Assembly: GCA_051025295.1 (NCBI GenBank)
Contig: JBMGJV010000004.1
DNA: 64,000 bases
Source: KBS-83 sp051025295
Lineage (GTDB): Bacteria > Acidobacteriota > Terriglobia > Terriglobales > Acidobacteriaceae
Reading direction: 5' to 3' (one strand)
Part shown: positions 49,269 through 58,782 of the stretch, piece after piece
How the letters are laid out: every line of letters begins with the position of its first letter
Position numbering within the stretch: the first letter of the stretch is position 1
Translations under genes and position numbers: made by a program
The notes under the pieces: model-generated
Database searches by the model: none
What the model saw: only the letters and a program-made list of their open reading frames with translations
Told to the model about the DNA's origin: nothing

Positions 49269-51485
49269 ATGTCTTTGCGCACCGCGTCTCTTGCTCTGCT
49301 GCTTTGCACCTCTGCTCTTCCCTGCCTCGCTCAGGGCACGCGTGTCTGGACGACGTCGCATGCCGAAGAGTGGGAGAAGGGGCGGCCGCACGGCGTGGCG
49401 ATGGCGAGCGATGGTTCGCTGAGCGCGGCACCTGCCGCGACGGTGGCCGCGACCACGCCATCCACCTATATTTGGTCCGTCGCGAGTGACGCGTCCGGCA
49501 ATGCCTACGTGGCGACAGGCGCACCCGCCACCGTGCTGCGCATTGACGCGCAGGGCAAGAGCACGCCGCTGTTCCACACCAAGGATCTCAGCGTGCAGAC
49601 CGTCTGCGTCGGGCCGGACGGCTCTGTGTATGCAGCGACGTTGCCGAACGGCAAGGTGTATCGCATTCCAGCAGGCGCGAGCGACGTCGATGCGGAGAAC
49701 GCGACGGTGGTCTTCGATCCGACGAAGCTCGAGGGCACGAAGGCTGAGGGGCAACCGAAGTACATCTGGTCGCTGGTGTTCGGGCCGGATGGAGCGCTCT
49801 ACATCGCGACCGGCGGCCCGGCGGCCATTTACCGCGTCCGCACACCAGCAGGCGATGCACATGCCGAGCGCTTTTTCGAGAGCGACGAGCAACACATCCG
49901 CACGCTGCTGTTCGAGAGGGACGGCCAGTTGCTGGCGGGCTCGGATGGCGACGGCCTGGTCTATCGCATCGATCGAGCGGGCAAGGGCTTCATCCTGTTC
50001 AACGCACCGAAGCGCGAGGTGACCTCACTGGCGGCCTCGCCTAATGGCGAGATCTATGTCGCCACGGTGGGCGAGAAGGGCAAGAGCAACCTGCCACCGC
50101 TGCCGGTTCAAGGAGTTGCTACCGTGACGGCAACAATTACCATCGTGACGCCCGGCTCGGTGCAGGCTTCCAACCAGAACAGCCTTGTGCCCGACGGTTC
50201 TGAGGTGTTCGCGCTATCTCCCAGCGGAGCAGCCCGCAAGCTCTGGGCCCCGCACGATGACGTGGTCTATGGCCTGCATTGGACCTCCGATGGCCTGCTC
50301 GCGGCGACTGGCAATCGCGGTCGCATCTACCGCATCGGTGCGAACGGCGAGTGGGCGGACATTGCGCACCTCGATGCCTCGCAGGCAACCGGCTTCGCTG
50401 CTGCGCCGAATGGCTTTTACATCGGCACGAGCAACAGCGGTCGCCTGTACAAGCTGAGCGCGCAGCCGGTGGCGGGCAGCCTCGAGAGCGAGGTGCAGGA
50501 CGCTGGCTCCGTGGCGCGCTGGGGCCGTGCCGATGTCGATGCGACAGGCACCGGCTACACACTCTCCGCACGCACCGGCAACGTGAGCAATGCAGAGCGC
50601 GGGTGGAGCGCATGGAAGCCGCTGACGACGAGTGCCGAGCCCGGACTCCCGCCGGCGCGCTTCGCGCAGTGGAAGCTCACGCTCGATCCGGGCACGACAG
50701 TGCATGCTGTCGCACTGAACTACCTCCCCGCAAATGTCGCACCCGTGGTGGATGAGGTCGGCGTGGTGCCGGGCGCGCGCGTAAATGCGCAGCCAACGTT
50801 TCAGCAGCCGGGCGCGGTGACCATCAACCTGCCCTCTGCTTCGTCGAACGTGATCAATTTGCAGCAGGAGCCGAACACAGCGCCGTTGCAGGGCACCCGC
50901 GACAAGAACGCTGTGACGGCCCGCTGGGCGGCGCACGACGATAACGGCGACGAGCTGGTGTTTGCCCTTTACTACCGCGGCGCGGGCCAACAGAACTGGC
51001 AACTGCTGAAGGACAACGTCGCTGAGCGCTACTACACGTTTGAAGCTTCGCAACTTCCCGATGGGCCCTACCAGTTAAAGGTCGTTGCGAGCGATGCACC
51101 GTCACACAATCCGGGCGAGGCGTTGACTGCCGAGCGCACCAGCGAGCGCTTCGTGCTGGACACGCAGTCGCCGTTGATCGCGACGCTCGCCGCACGGCTC
51201 GAGGGTGGCAAGCTTCACGTGACCGCGGAGGCGAAGGATCCTACGTCCGCGATCACACATGCCGAGTACTCGATCGACGCCGGGCCGTGGCAATACATCG
51301 AACCGGTCGGCGCGCTGTCCGATGCGCGCAGCGAGCGTTACGATTTCACTGCTTCCCTGCCCGCTCCCTCCGACCGACTGCGGCAGCAGGCGCTGCCGCC
51401 GATCGATGCTTCCGAGCACGTCGTCAGCCTGCGTGTGACGGACCGGTACGACAACTCCACGACGGCCAAGGCTGTCGTGCACTAG
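49269..51485 (+). CDS. Secreted beta-propeller protein of unknown function
   Basis: A 738-residue exported protein (signal peptide SLRTASLALLLCTSALPCLA). The N-terminal half (about 60-420) is a repeated blade pattern of NHL/SMP-30 type: WSVASDASGNAYVATGAPAT, VLRIDAQGKSTPLFHT, VCVGPDGSVYAATLPNGKVY, YIWSLVFGPDGALYIATGGP. The C-terminal half looks like Ig-like beta domains (LLKDNVAERYYTFEASQLPDGPYQLKVVASDAPSH; KLHVTAEAKDPTSAITHAEY). No catalytic motif is visible. Its stop lies 3 bases before the LolC-like permease, so the two are cotranscribed. It could be an envelope or polymer-binding protein; this is a guess. Confidence 0.75.
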   Translation: MSLRTASLALLLCTSALPCLAQGTRVWTTSHAEEWEKGRPHGVAMASDGSLSAAPAATVAATTPSTYIWSVASDASGNAYVATGAPATVLRIDAQGKSTPLFHTKDLSVQTVCVGPDGSVYAATLPNGKVYRIPAGASDVDAENATVVFDPTKLEGTKAEGQPKYIWSLVFGPDGALYIATGGPAAIYRVRTPAGDAHAERFFESDEQHIRTLLFERDGQLLAGSDGDGLVYRIDRAGKGFILFNAPKREVTSLAASPNGEIYVATVGEKGKSNLPPLPVQGVATVTATITIVTPGSVQASNQNSLVPDGSEVFALSPSGAARKLWAPHDDVVYGLHWTSDGLLAATGNRGRIYRIGANGEWADIAHLDASQATGFAAAPNGFYIGTSNSGRLYKLSAQPVAGSLESEVQDAGSVARWGRADVDATGTGYTLSARTGNVSNAERGWSAWKPLTTSAEPGLPPARFAQWKLTLDPGTTVHAVALNYLPANVAPVVDEVGVVPGARVNAQPTFQQPGAVTINLPSASSNVINLQQEPNTAPLQGTRDKNAVTARWAAHDDNGDELVFALYYRGAGQQNWQLLKDNVAERYYTFEASQLPDGPYQLKVVASDAPSHNPGEALTAERTSERFVLDTQSPLIATLAARLEGGKLHVTAEAKDPTSAITHAEYSIDAGPWQYIEPVGALSDARSERYDFTASLPAPSDRLRQQALPPIDASEHVVSLRVTDRYDNSTTAKAVVH

Positions 51486-51488
51486 GCG

Positions 51489-52739
51489 ATGCGCTTCGAG
51501 CTGTTCGTTGCCGCACGCTACCTGCGGGCCAAGCGCCGCCAGGCAGTGGTGGGCGTCATTACGGCGATCTCAGTCGCCGGCGTGGCGGCGGGTGTCGCCG
51601 CCCTCATCATTGCGCTCGCAATCACGAACGGCATGCGGCGCGATCTGCAGGATCGGCTGCTCGGCTCGACATCGCACGTGGAGCTGTTGCGCACGGCAAG
51701 CGACGGCATTCGTGAGTGGCGGCCGCTGGTCACGCGCATGGCATCACTGCCCCACGTGCGCGCAGCAGCGCCGGGGCTCTATGGCCAGGTGCTGGTGTCG
51801 CGCGGCTCGCGGTCGGGTGGGCTGCTGATCAAAGGCATTCTGCCGGACCAGGAGCGACGCGTGACTGACCTGCTCGACATGGTGCAGCTCGGCTCGACCG
51901 CACCACTCGCCCCTGCTCCGCCAACGGCGGTTGGCGACACGGCTCCGTTGCCACCGCTGGTGCTGGGCCGCGACCTTGCAGAGACGCTCGACACCAAGGT
52001 GGGCGACACCGTGCTGGTAACGAGTCCTCAGGGCGAGCTAACACCGCTCGGCATCGTGCCGAAGTTTCAGCGCTTCTACATCGCCGGCATCTTCCACTCG
52101 GGCTTTTACCAGTACGACTCCGGGCTTGGGTTCATTCGGCTTGCGGACGCACAGCGGCTGCTCGGGGAGCCTGACCTCATCTCGGTGATCGCTTTCAAAG
52201 TGGATGATCTATACCACGCCGACGCGATCGGGCGTGAGATCGAGCACGCAGCCGGCGCGGGCTACATGACGACCAACTGGATGGAGCAGAACCGGGAGCT
52301 CTTCCGCGCGCTGCGTCTCGAACAGGTGGTCACCTTCATCGTGATCGGACTGATCGTCTGCGTGGCCGCACTCAACATCCTGATCGCGCTCACGATGATG
52401 GTGATGGAGAAGACGCGCGATATCGCGGTGCTGATGAGCTTCGGCGTACGGTCGGAGCAGGTGCGGCGCATCTTCCTCATGCAAGGGCTGCTGATCAGCG
52501 TGCTCGGCACTGGGATAGGACTCGTGCTGGGGTACGCCGCGTCGTGGGCCGGTGGCCACTATCGCTTCATTCACCTGCCAGGCGATGTGTACTCGATCGA
52601 CTACCTGCCGTTCGCGCCGCGCGCGGCCGATGCGCTGATTGTGGCGGTGGTAGCGCTCGGCGTGTCGCTGGTGGCGACGATCTATCCCTCGCGCTCCGCC
52701 GCCCGGGTGCTGCCGGCTGAGGCGCTGCGCTACGAGTAG
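51489..52739 (+). CDS. lolC: LolC/LolE-like lipoprotein-releasing permease
   Basis: A 416-residue inner-membrane protein of the lipoprotein-sorting ABC transporter. It starts with the typical FELFVAARYLRAKRRQAVVGVITAISVAGVAAGVAAL. Next is a periplasmic domain (about 45-270) with HVRAAAPGLYGQVLVSRGSR and KFQRFYIAGIFHSGFYQYDS. Three FtsX-type helices end the protein (VVTFIVIGLIVCVAALNILI; DIAVLMSFGVRSEQVRRIFLMQGLLISVLG; LVATIYPSRSAARVLPAEALRYE). The cognate ATPase LolD lies downstream, separated by an inverted AAA ATPase gene. Only one permease gene is present, suggesting a homodimeric transporter. Confidence 0.92.
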   Translation: MRFELFVAARYLRAKRRQAVVGVITAISVAGVAAGVAALIIALAITNGMRRDLQDRLLGSTSHVELLRTASDGIREWRPLVTRMASLPHVRAAAPGLYGQVLVSRGSRSGGLLIKGILPDQERRVTDLLDMVQLGSTAPLAPAPPTAVGDTAPLPPLVLGRDLAETLDTKVGDTVLVTSPQGELTPLGIVPKFQRFYIAGIFHSGFYQYDSGLGFIRLADAQRLLGEPDLISVIAFKVDDLYHADAIGREIEHAAGAGYMTTNWMEQNRELFRALRLEQVVTFIVIGLIVCVAALNILIALTMMVMEKTRDIAVLMSFGVRSEQVRRIFLMQGLLISVLGTGIGLVLGYAASWAGGHYRFIHLPGDVYSIDYLPFAPRAADALIVAVVALGVSLVATIYPSRSAARVLPAEALRYE

Positions 52740-52743
52740 TGCA

Positions 52744-53937
52744 TCAGCGCGCTGGCCACGCCCATTTGGCTTTCGTGAACAGGTCCAGTGCTTCGAGCGT
52801 CGTCTCGCCGAACTCCTTCTTCAGGTGCAGGTATGAGCACAGCGTGGAACCGGTGAGCTGCTCAATCAGCGACGCTGCGTGCGAGACCACGATGATCTGG
52901 GTCTGCGCCGCGGCCGTGAGAATGAGGCGACCGAGCGCGGGCAGCAGATCGGGATGAAGGCTCGTCTCCGGCTCATTGAGTACGAGCAGCGCTGGTGGAC
53001 GTGGTGTCAGCAGCGCTGCAGTCCAGAGCAGATAGCGCAACGTACCGTCTGAGAGCTCAGCCGCAGTCAGCGGGCGAAGCAGGCCGTGCTGCCGAAGATG
53101 AATCTCGAAGTGTCCATCGCCCGGCGAGATGCCCAGCGTGCTTCCCGAGAAGGCGTCGTCGATAGTGCGGTCGAGTGCATCGTCGTCGCGCAGTTCGCGG
53201 ATCGTTTGTAGCGCAGCCGCCAGGTTGCTGCCGTCCTGGTGAAGCACTGGACTAAAGGTGCCGATCTGCGGTGTGCGCGCAGGAGCGTCGGCATCCGTGC
53301 GGAAGTGATCATAGAAGCGCCACGAGCGAACCGACTCGCGCACGGCCAGCATCTCCGGAGCGCGTTGCGGGTCGGCGATACTGGCCAGCATGCTGTCCGT
53401 GTCGGCGAGGTGCTGGGTCAGCATCACTGGCTCCTCGTCGTGCAGGGTCGAGAACCAGACAAAGTTGCTCCTCCGGTCCACCATGGCGGAGGCTTTGCGA
53501 TAGATCGGTCCGTGCCAGAGGCATTCACGCTTGATGCGAGGGTCGAGCGCAAACATCGTTGGCGGCCAATCTTTCGGCAACGGCGGTGGATAGCCCAAGT
53601 CAATGCTGTAGCCATACGCATCGCTGCCGAAGCCAAGTCGCAGGCTTGCGCTGTTCCGCTTCGCCTGACCCTCGACTCCATGCGTGCCCTGGCGAACGCT
53701 GCGCCCGATGGTCTCCGGTCCGGCCCAGAAGGTCGACGGCAGACCACCCTCCCGTGCGAGCGATCCGACGACCGCATTCTGCGAGACATCTGCAAGCAGC
53801 CGGAGCGAGCGGTAGACGCTCGACTTGCCGCTGCCATTCGCGCCTGTGATCAACGTGAGCTGCCCCAGCGGCAGCGCCAGATCGCGCAGCGAGCGGTACC
53901 CGTGAATGGCCACTGTGCGGATCACCACTCGCAGCAT
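52744..53937 (-). CDS. AAA family ATPase (RecF/SMC-like, single protein)
   Basis: A 397-residue ABC-type AAA ATPase of the kind related to RecF, OLD and SMC heads. Walker A TLITGANGSGKSSVYRSLRLL lies near residue 30-40, the signature-like AELSDGTLRYLLWTAALL near 310, Walker B PPALLVLNEPETSLHPDLL near 335, and the switch His in IIVVSHAASLIEQL. There is no nuclease domain. Some families of this shape act in DNA repair or phage defence, but a specific role cannot be read here. It is inserted antisense between lolC and lolD, which normally form one operon; its stop lies 4 bases after lolC. Confidence 0.85.
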   Translation of the reverse strand: MLRVVIRTVAIHGYRSLRDLALPLGQLTLITGANGSGKSSVYRSLRLLADVSQNAVVGSLAREGGLPSTFWAGPETIGRSVRQGTHGVEGQAKRNSASLRLGFGSDAYGYSIDLGYPPPLPKDWPPTMFALDPRIKRECLWHGPIYRKASAMVDRRSNFVWFSTLHDEEPVMLTQHLADTDSMLASIADPQRAPEMLAVRESVRSWRFYDHFRTDADAPARTPQIGTFSPVLHQDGSNLAAALQTIRELRDDDALDRTIDDAFSGSTLGISPGDGHFEIHLRQHGLLRPLTAAELSDGTLRYLLWTAALLTPRPPALLVLNEPETSLHPDLLPALGRLILTAAAQTQIIVVSHAASLIEQLTGSTLCSYLHLKKEFGETTLEALDLFTKAKWAWPAR

Positions 53938-54106
53938 ACCCGCGTGCTCTAGGCGCCGCGGAACGTATCTCGCCTGCGGCGTCCGTTCCCATCGCGGGCA
54001 GCGGAGTGAAACAGGTGGTGTGAGCGGGGCGGCTCGTTTGCAGGATCAACGCATCTCTGATCGCACGGAAGTGGCAGCCGAATGCACTTCCCCAGAATGA
54101 GTGCAG

Positions 54107-54913
54107 ATGGTAGACATGGGTATGGGCGGGTCCGCCGTTTCCGACCGCAGATTGCACCGGACTGACAGCAGTTCCGATGCCCTGCTGGAGGTGCGTGGAC
54201 TGGCCAAGGAGTACGCGACCGGCCGTGGCCGGCTGCTCCTCTTCCACGATCTGAGCTTCCGCGTCGAGCCGGGTGAGCTCCTTGCGATCGTCGGGACGTC
54301 CGGTGCGGGTAAAAGCACACTTTTGCACATACTTGGGGCTCTTGATGCACCCACAACGGGTGACCTATACTTCGCCTCAACCCACTTGAATAAACTCACG
54401 CCCAGGCAAGCAGCCGATTTCCGGAATCGCGAAGTTGGCTACGTCTGGCAGTTCCACTACCTGCTGCCCGAGTTCACGGCGGCAGAGAATGTGGCGCTAC
54501 CGCTTCTGGCCCGGGGAGCGTCTCATAAGCAGGCGCGGACGAGCGCCCTGGAATGGCTCGATCAGGTTGGTCTTGTCGATCGGGCGGAGCATCAGGCCGG
54601 CGAACTTTCCGGCGGCGAGCAGCAGCGGGTCTCCCTGGCACGGGCGCTGGTAACCGGTCCCCGACTGCTCCTGGCGGACGAGCCGACTGGCGACCTGGAT
54701 GCGGCCACGGCCGACCGGGTGTTTTCTCTCATCCAACAAGTACATGCGAACCATGGGCTTACCTCCGTCCTGGTGACGCACAACATGGAGCTGGCTGGCC
54801 GCTGCGACCGCGTGATGCGGCTCGAGGCCGGGCGCTTCGCCGAAGAGTCTGCCAATTCGGGGAGGCCGCTGCGGGAACCCGCCGCTGCAGCCTCCCGCAA
54901 CCTGGGCGAGTGA
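54107..54913 (+). CDS. lolD: LolD-type ABC transporter ATP-binding protein
   Basis: An ATPase of about 268 residues that powers lipoprotein release from the inner membrane with the LolC-like permease. Walker A GTSGAGKSTLLHILGALDAP, the Q-loop YVWQFHYLLPEFTAAENVALP, the signature AGELSGGEQQRVSLARALVTG, Walker B LLLADEPTGDLDAA and the switch His in VLVTHNMEL are all present. FHYLLPEFTAAENV is characteristic of LolD. Start is uncertain: an in-frame GTG lies 6 bases upstream and neither has a clear ribosome-binding site. The gene is separated from lolC by the inverted AAA ATPase, so it probably has its own promoter. Confidence 0.92.
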   Translation: MVDMGMGGSAVSDRRLHRTDSSSDALLEVRGLAKEYATGRGRLLLFHDLSFRVEPGELLAIVGTSGAGKSTLLHILGALDAPTTGDLYFASTHLNKLTPRQAADFRNREVGYVWQFHYLLPEFTAAENVALPLLARGASHKQARTSALEWLDQVGLVDRAEHQAGELSGGEQQRVSLARALVTGPRLLLADEPTGDLDAATADRVFSLIQQVHANHGLTSVLVTHNMELAGRCDRVMRLEAGRFAEESANSGRPLREPAAAASRNLGE

Positions 54914-55093
54914 ACCGGAAACGATTGACCGGGAGCGTTGGATCGGGACAAAGCGTTCGCACGGAGTGGTGTGAGTCCGGTGGCGTGGGTCGTGCATCTT
55001 TAGTAACAACGACTCACATTCTGTACACGAGTTAGTCAGGAGAGGCAGGGAGAGACGCCAACCAGCGCACTCCACTGTCCTCGGAGGGGGAAT

Positions 55094-57553
55094 ATGTTCG
55101 AGCGCTACACAGAAAAGGCACGGCGCGTCATCTTCTTCGCGCGATACGAGGCGAGCCAGTTTGGCTCTCCTTATATCGAGACCGAGCACCTGCTGCTGGG
55201 TCTGCTGCGGGAAGATAAGGCCCTCACCAACAAATTTCTGCGCTCCCACGCATCGGTTGAGTCCATTCGCAAGCAGATTGAAGGACACACCACGATCCGG
55301 GAGAAGGTCTCCACGTCTGTCGACCTTCCCCTGTCGAATGAATGCAAGCGTGTGCTGGCCTATGCCGCCGAAGAGGCGGAGCGGCTGAGCCACAAACACA
55401 TCGGGACGGAGCACCTGTTGCTCGGGTTGCTGCGCGAGGAGAAGTGCTTCGCCGCGGAGATCCTGCACGAGCGCGGTCTGCGGCTGGTGGCCATCCGCGA
55501 GGAACTGGCGCGGGCGACGCAGGAGAAGGCGCCGCAGCAACGGCAGAACCGCGAGTCCAGCCTGCTGGCAGAATTTTCGCGCGATCTGACGCAGGCAGCA
55601 ACGGACTCGCAGCTCGATCCACTCGTCGGCCGGGACTCAGAAGTGGAACGTGTGGTGCAGATCCTGTGCCGCCGTACCAAAAACAACCCGGTGCTGATCG
55701 GTGAGCCGGGCGTGGGCAAGACCGCAATTGTCGAGGGTCTGGCGCAGCGCATTGCCGATGGCGATGTGCCGAGCTTCCTCGCCGACAAGCGGGTGCTGGC
55801 GCTCGACCTGTCGCTGATCGTGGCCGGCACCAAGTACCGCGGCCAGTTCGAGGAGCGGTTGAAGACCATCATGAAGGAGCTGATGGAGAACCAAAATTCC
55901 ATCATCTTCATCGATGAGCTGCACACGCTAGTGGGTGCGGGCTCGGCCGAGGGGTCGCTCGATGCAGCGAACATCCTGAAGCCGGCTCTCAGCCGCGGCG
56001 AGATCCAATGCATCGGCGCCACAACACCGGGTGAGTACCGCAAGTCAATCGAGAAGGACCGGTCGCTCGAGCGGCGCTTCCAGGCTGTCAAGGTGCCGCC
56101 GCCAAACGAGTCGGACGCGATCAGGATCATCATGGGTATCAAGGACCGCTACGAGAAGTTTCATGCGGTCAGCTACACCGATGACGCGATCGAGTTTGCC
56201 GTCTCACACTCGAACCGCTACATCCCGGACCGGTTCCTTCCGGACAAGGCTATCGATCTGATTGACGAGGCCGGCGCTCGCGTGAAGCTGCGGCAGACGT
56301 CGCTGCCAGAAGAGATCACCGAGGTACAGAAGCGGATCAAGTTCATCGTGCACCGCATGGAGAACGCCATCGCGAACCACGAGTTCGAGAAGGCTCGCTT
56401 CTACTCCGACGAGGAGCGCAAGGAGCGCGAGAACCTGCGCGCCCTGCGTGACAAGTACCACCTGGACGATTCAACGGCCGGCATCGTGGGCCGCGAGGAC
56501 ATCGAGGATGTGGTCAGCCGCTGGACGGGCGTGCCTGTGACCTCGATCAAGGAAGAAGAGACGCAGAAGCTGCTGCGCGTCGAGGAAGAGCTGCACAAAC
56601 GTGTGATCTCGCAGGAGAAGGCCATCAGTGCCCTCGCCCGTGCGATCCGTCGCTCGCGTGCAGGTCTCAAGTCGCCGCACCGGCCGATCGGCTCCTTCCT
56701 GTTCCTGGGACCGACCGGCGTGGGCAAGACGGAGATGGCGCGCACCCTGGCGCAGTTCCTGTTCGGCTCGGAGAAGGCGCTGATCCGCTTCGACATGTCG
56801 GAGTTCATGGAGAAGCACTCGGTCTCGAAGCTGATCGGTTCGCCTCCGGGATACGTCGGCTACGAAGAGGGCGGCCAGCTCACCGAACGGGTGAAGCGCT
56901 CGCCGTACTCTGTGGTGCTGCTGGATGAGATCGAGAAGGCCCATCCGGATGTGTTCAACATCCTGCTGCAGGTCTTCGAGGACGGCCAGCTCACCGACGG
57001 CCTGGGGAACACGGTCGACTTCAAGAACGTGATCCTGATCATGACGTCGAACATCGGCGCGCGGCACCTGCAGAAGAAGCAGGGGCTTGGCTTCCAGAGC
57101 GATCGCGAAGACCTGGTGATGGAGAAGGTCGAGGACCTTGTAAAGAACGAGGTCAAGCGCACCTTCAACCCCGAGTTCCTGAACCGACTGGATGAGGTCA
57201 TAATCTTCCTGTCGCTCTCGGACGGAGACCTGATCCAGATTCTCGAGCTGCTGGTCCAACAGCTGAACGCGAACCTGGCGCAGAAGTCGATCACGATCAG
57301 CGTCAACGAGGAGGCCAAGAAGTGGATCCTCGAGAAGACACTGGTCGATCGCTCCTACGGCGCCCGTCCCCTGCGTCGCGCACTGCAGCGCTACGTCGAG
57401 GATCCGCTGTCGGAAGCATTGATCGCGGGCGGCATCTCGCAACGGCCGGCGTTCCTCGAGGTCTACCTCGAGAACAACCAGCTCTTCTATCGCCCGGTGC
57501 AGCAGGAGGGCGAAGAGGCACCCGCAGCGGACGGTGTACTGCTCTACAGCTAA
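55094..57553 (+). CDS. clpC: ATP-dependent Clp protease ATP-binding subunit ClpC
   Basis: An 819-residue Hsp100 unfoldase that feeds proteins to ClpP. Two N-terminal Clp_N repeats (about 5-140) are followed by AAA-1 with Walker A GEPGVGKTA (about 203-211) and FIDELHTLVGAGSAEG. A UVR-type middle domain (about 410-450, RMENAIANHEFEKARFYSDE) distinguishes ClpC from ClpA and ClpB. AAA-2 has GPTGVGKTEMARTLAQFLFG (about 539 onward) and SPPGYVGYEEGGQL. The C-terminal domain has RSYGARPLRRALQRYVEDPL. AGGGGGAAT precedes the ATG. It is preceded by 180 bases of intergenic DNA and followed by a strong terminator. Confidence 0.97.
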   Translation: MFERYTEKARRVIFFARYEASQFGSPYIETEHLLLGLLREDKALTNKFLRSHASVESIRKQIEGHTTIREKVSTSVDLPLSNECKRVLAYAAEEAERLSHKHIGTEHLLLGLLREEKCFAAEILHERGLRLVAIREELARATQEKAPQQRQNRESSLLAEFSRDLTQAATDSQLDPLVGRDSEVERVVQILCRRTKNNPVLIGEPGVGKTAIVEGLAQRIADGDVPSFLADKRVLALDLSLIVAGTKYRGQFEERLKTIMKELMENQNSIIFIDELHTLVGAGSAEGSLDAANILKPALSRGEIQCIGATTPGEYRKSIEKDRSLERRFQAVKVPPPNESDAIRIIMGIKDRYEKFHAVSYTDDAIEFAVSHSNRYIPDRFLPDKAIDLIDEAGARVKLRQTSLPEEITEVQKRIKFIVHRMENAIANHEFEKARFYSDEERKERENLRALRDKYHLDDSTAGIVGREDIEDVVSRWTGVPVTSIKEEETQKLLRVEEELHKRVISQEKAISALARAIRRSRAGLKSPHRPIGSFLFLGPTGVGKTEMARTLAQFLFGSEKALIRFDMSEFMEKHSVSKLIGSPPGYVGYEEGGQLTERVKRSPYSVVLLDEIEKAHPDVFNILLQVFEDGQLTDGLGNTVDFKNVILIMTSNIGARHLQKKQGLGFQSDREDLVMEKVEDLVKNEVKRTFNPEFLNRLDEVIIFLSLSDGDLIQILELLVQQLNANLAQKSITISVNEEAKKWILEKTLVDRSYGARPLRRALQRYVEDPLSEALIAGGISQRPAFLEVYLENNQLFYRPVQQEGEEAPAADGVLLYS

Positions 57554-57569
57554 CGCTGACCCGCAACAG

Positions 57570-57598
57570 AAAGGCCCCGCCAACCAGCGGGGCCTTTT
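57570..57598 (+). terminator. Intrinsic terminator after clpC
   Basis: AAAGGCCCCGC and GCGGGGCCTTT form a perfect 11-bp stem with a CAACCA loop, followed by TTTTCT. It lies 16 bases after the clpC stop. The leading A-run also gives the minus strand a T-run, so it may serve the convergent ScyD-like gene as well. Confidence 0.92.
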
Positions 57599-57615
57599 CT
57601 CGTTTGCTGCTCAGC

Positions 57616-58782
57616 TCAGTAATCGACGCGCACAACCTGCCCGACTGGGCCGTTGCTCACGCCGGGGAAAACGCTGAAGTTCGAAACGTAGATCGAGCCA
57701 TTCCGCGCAGCGAAGCCGTTCGGCGTGACCAGAGCGTTGCCACCCAGCGCTGTGCGTGCACCGGCGGAGCCGTCATTGTTCACGGCGACGCGCACGACAT
57801 CTCCGTGCTGCGTTCCGGAGCTCCAGGTGAAGAACTCGGTCGCGTAGAAGGCGCCATTGCTGAAGCCGCAGCCCGTAATCGGGTTGAAGCCGGAGGCCCA
57901 CACGTCCGCGCTCGTCAGGATCGCGTTCGTAACCGCAGGATTGACCCGGTATACCTTGGACCGAGGTGAGTGAGCGGCGAAGTTAGCTCCGAAAGCCAGC
58001 GTGCCGACGTAGAGGTAGCCGTCCGCTCCCTGCGCGATACAGGTCGGCACCGAGTCGCTGACCGGCACGAGGTTGGGCCCAAGCTGCACCAGAGGGTTGG
58101 GAACGTACGCCACGATGTGGATGGAGCCGTTCTCGTCGACTTCGTCAATGGTATTTGACGCTGCGTCTGCGACGTATTCATGTCCTGGCACGGAGAGCAC
58201 CGCGTAGGGGTTTGCATCCGGGAATTGTTCAGGAGGCGCGAAGAATGCATTGCGGTTCTGGTAGGTCCAGTTGTAGTCAAAGTCGCCCACGTCAGCGACG
58301 GTCTTCCAATGCCCGCTCTGCGAAGATTTGAGCAGTTTGCCAAACTGCCCGAGAAGCGCTGAACTCGCGTTCGGGTAGAGTGCCGTGTCAGCGAGAGTAG
58401 ATCCGGTCAGGACGATGTGAATGTTGCCGTTTCCAAGAGCGGCCACACCATCCGGACCCACGACTCCGTTTTCGTCGGCTTGCGAGGCGAGCCCGGTAAT
58501 GATTCGGGTGTAAGTGGGGTGTGCCGAGCTGAGACCGCGGATCTCACCCACCGAACCCGTGAAACCGAGTCCCGCGCCAACACCACCGGCGCCGTTCCCT
58601 GCACCGAGGCCGGCTTCGGCAACATACAAGACGCCGCCCGGCCCAAACGCCAACCCGCGTGGATTGTTCAGCCCCGTAGCAACGGGTGTAACCTGCGCCG
58701 CGGCGACGGCGGCGAAGCCTCCCGCGACAAGTGTAAGTAGTAGAGCTGTTTTGGGGGCTTTCGACCGGCGAGATACTTCCAT
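57616..58782 (-). CDS. ScyD/ScyE-family secreted beta-propeller protein
   Basis: A 388-residue exported protein (signal peptide about 1-30, ALLLTLVAGGFAAVAAA). The repeat pattern is of the propeller type: VTPVATGLNNPRGLAFGPGG, VLYVAEAGLGAGNGAGGVG, YAVLSVPGHEYVADAASNTI, VDENGSIHIVAYVPNPL, and a C-terminal NGFAARNGSIYVSNFS. This layout matches the ScyD/ScyE family, named after genes of scytonemin clusters in cyanobacteria but widespread elsewhere with unknown roles. No scytonemin genes are nearby. AAGGAG lies 7 bases before the ATG. It converges on clpC and is the third of three secreted proteins encoded on this strand. Confidence 0.85.
   Translation of the reverse strand: MEVSRRSKAPKTALLLTLVAGGFAAVAAAQVTPVATGLNNPRGLAFGPGGVLYVAEAGLGAGNGAGGVGAGLGFTGSVGEIRGLSSAHPTYTRIITGLASQADENGVVGPDGVAALGNGNIHIVLTGSTLADTALYPNASSALLGQFGKLLKSSQSGHWKTVADVGDFDYNWTYQNRNAFFAPPEQFPDANPYAVLSVPGHEYVADAASNTIDEVDENGSIHIVAYVPNPLVQLGPNLVPVSDSVPTCIAQGADGYLYVGTLAFGANFAAHSPRSKVYRVNPAVTNAILTSADVWASGFNPITGCGFSNGAFYATEFFTWSSGTQHGDVVRVAVNNDGSAGARTALGGNALVTPNGFAARNGSIYVSNFSVFPGVSNGPVGQVVRVDY

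Noticed and set aside
54914..55093. CtsR- or CIRCE-like operator before clpC
   Set aside because: Only a weak ACTC-N13-GAGT symmetry is present; it does not match known heat-shock operators.
57616..58782. Scytonemin biosynthesis cluster suggested by the ScyD/ScyE-like gene
   Set aside because: No other scytonemin genes are present; this propeller family is widespread outside such clusters.
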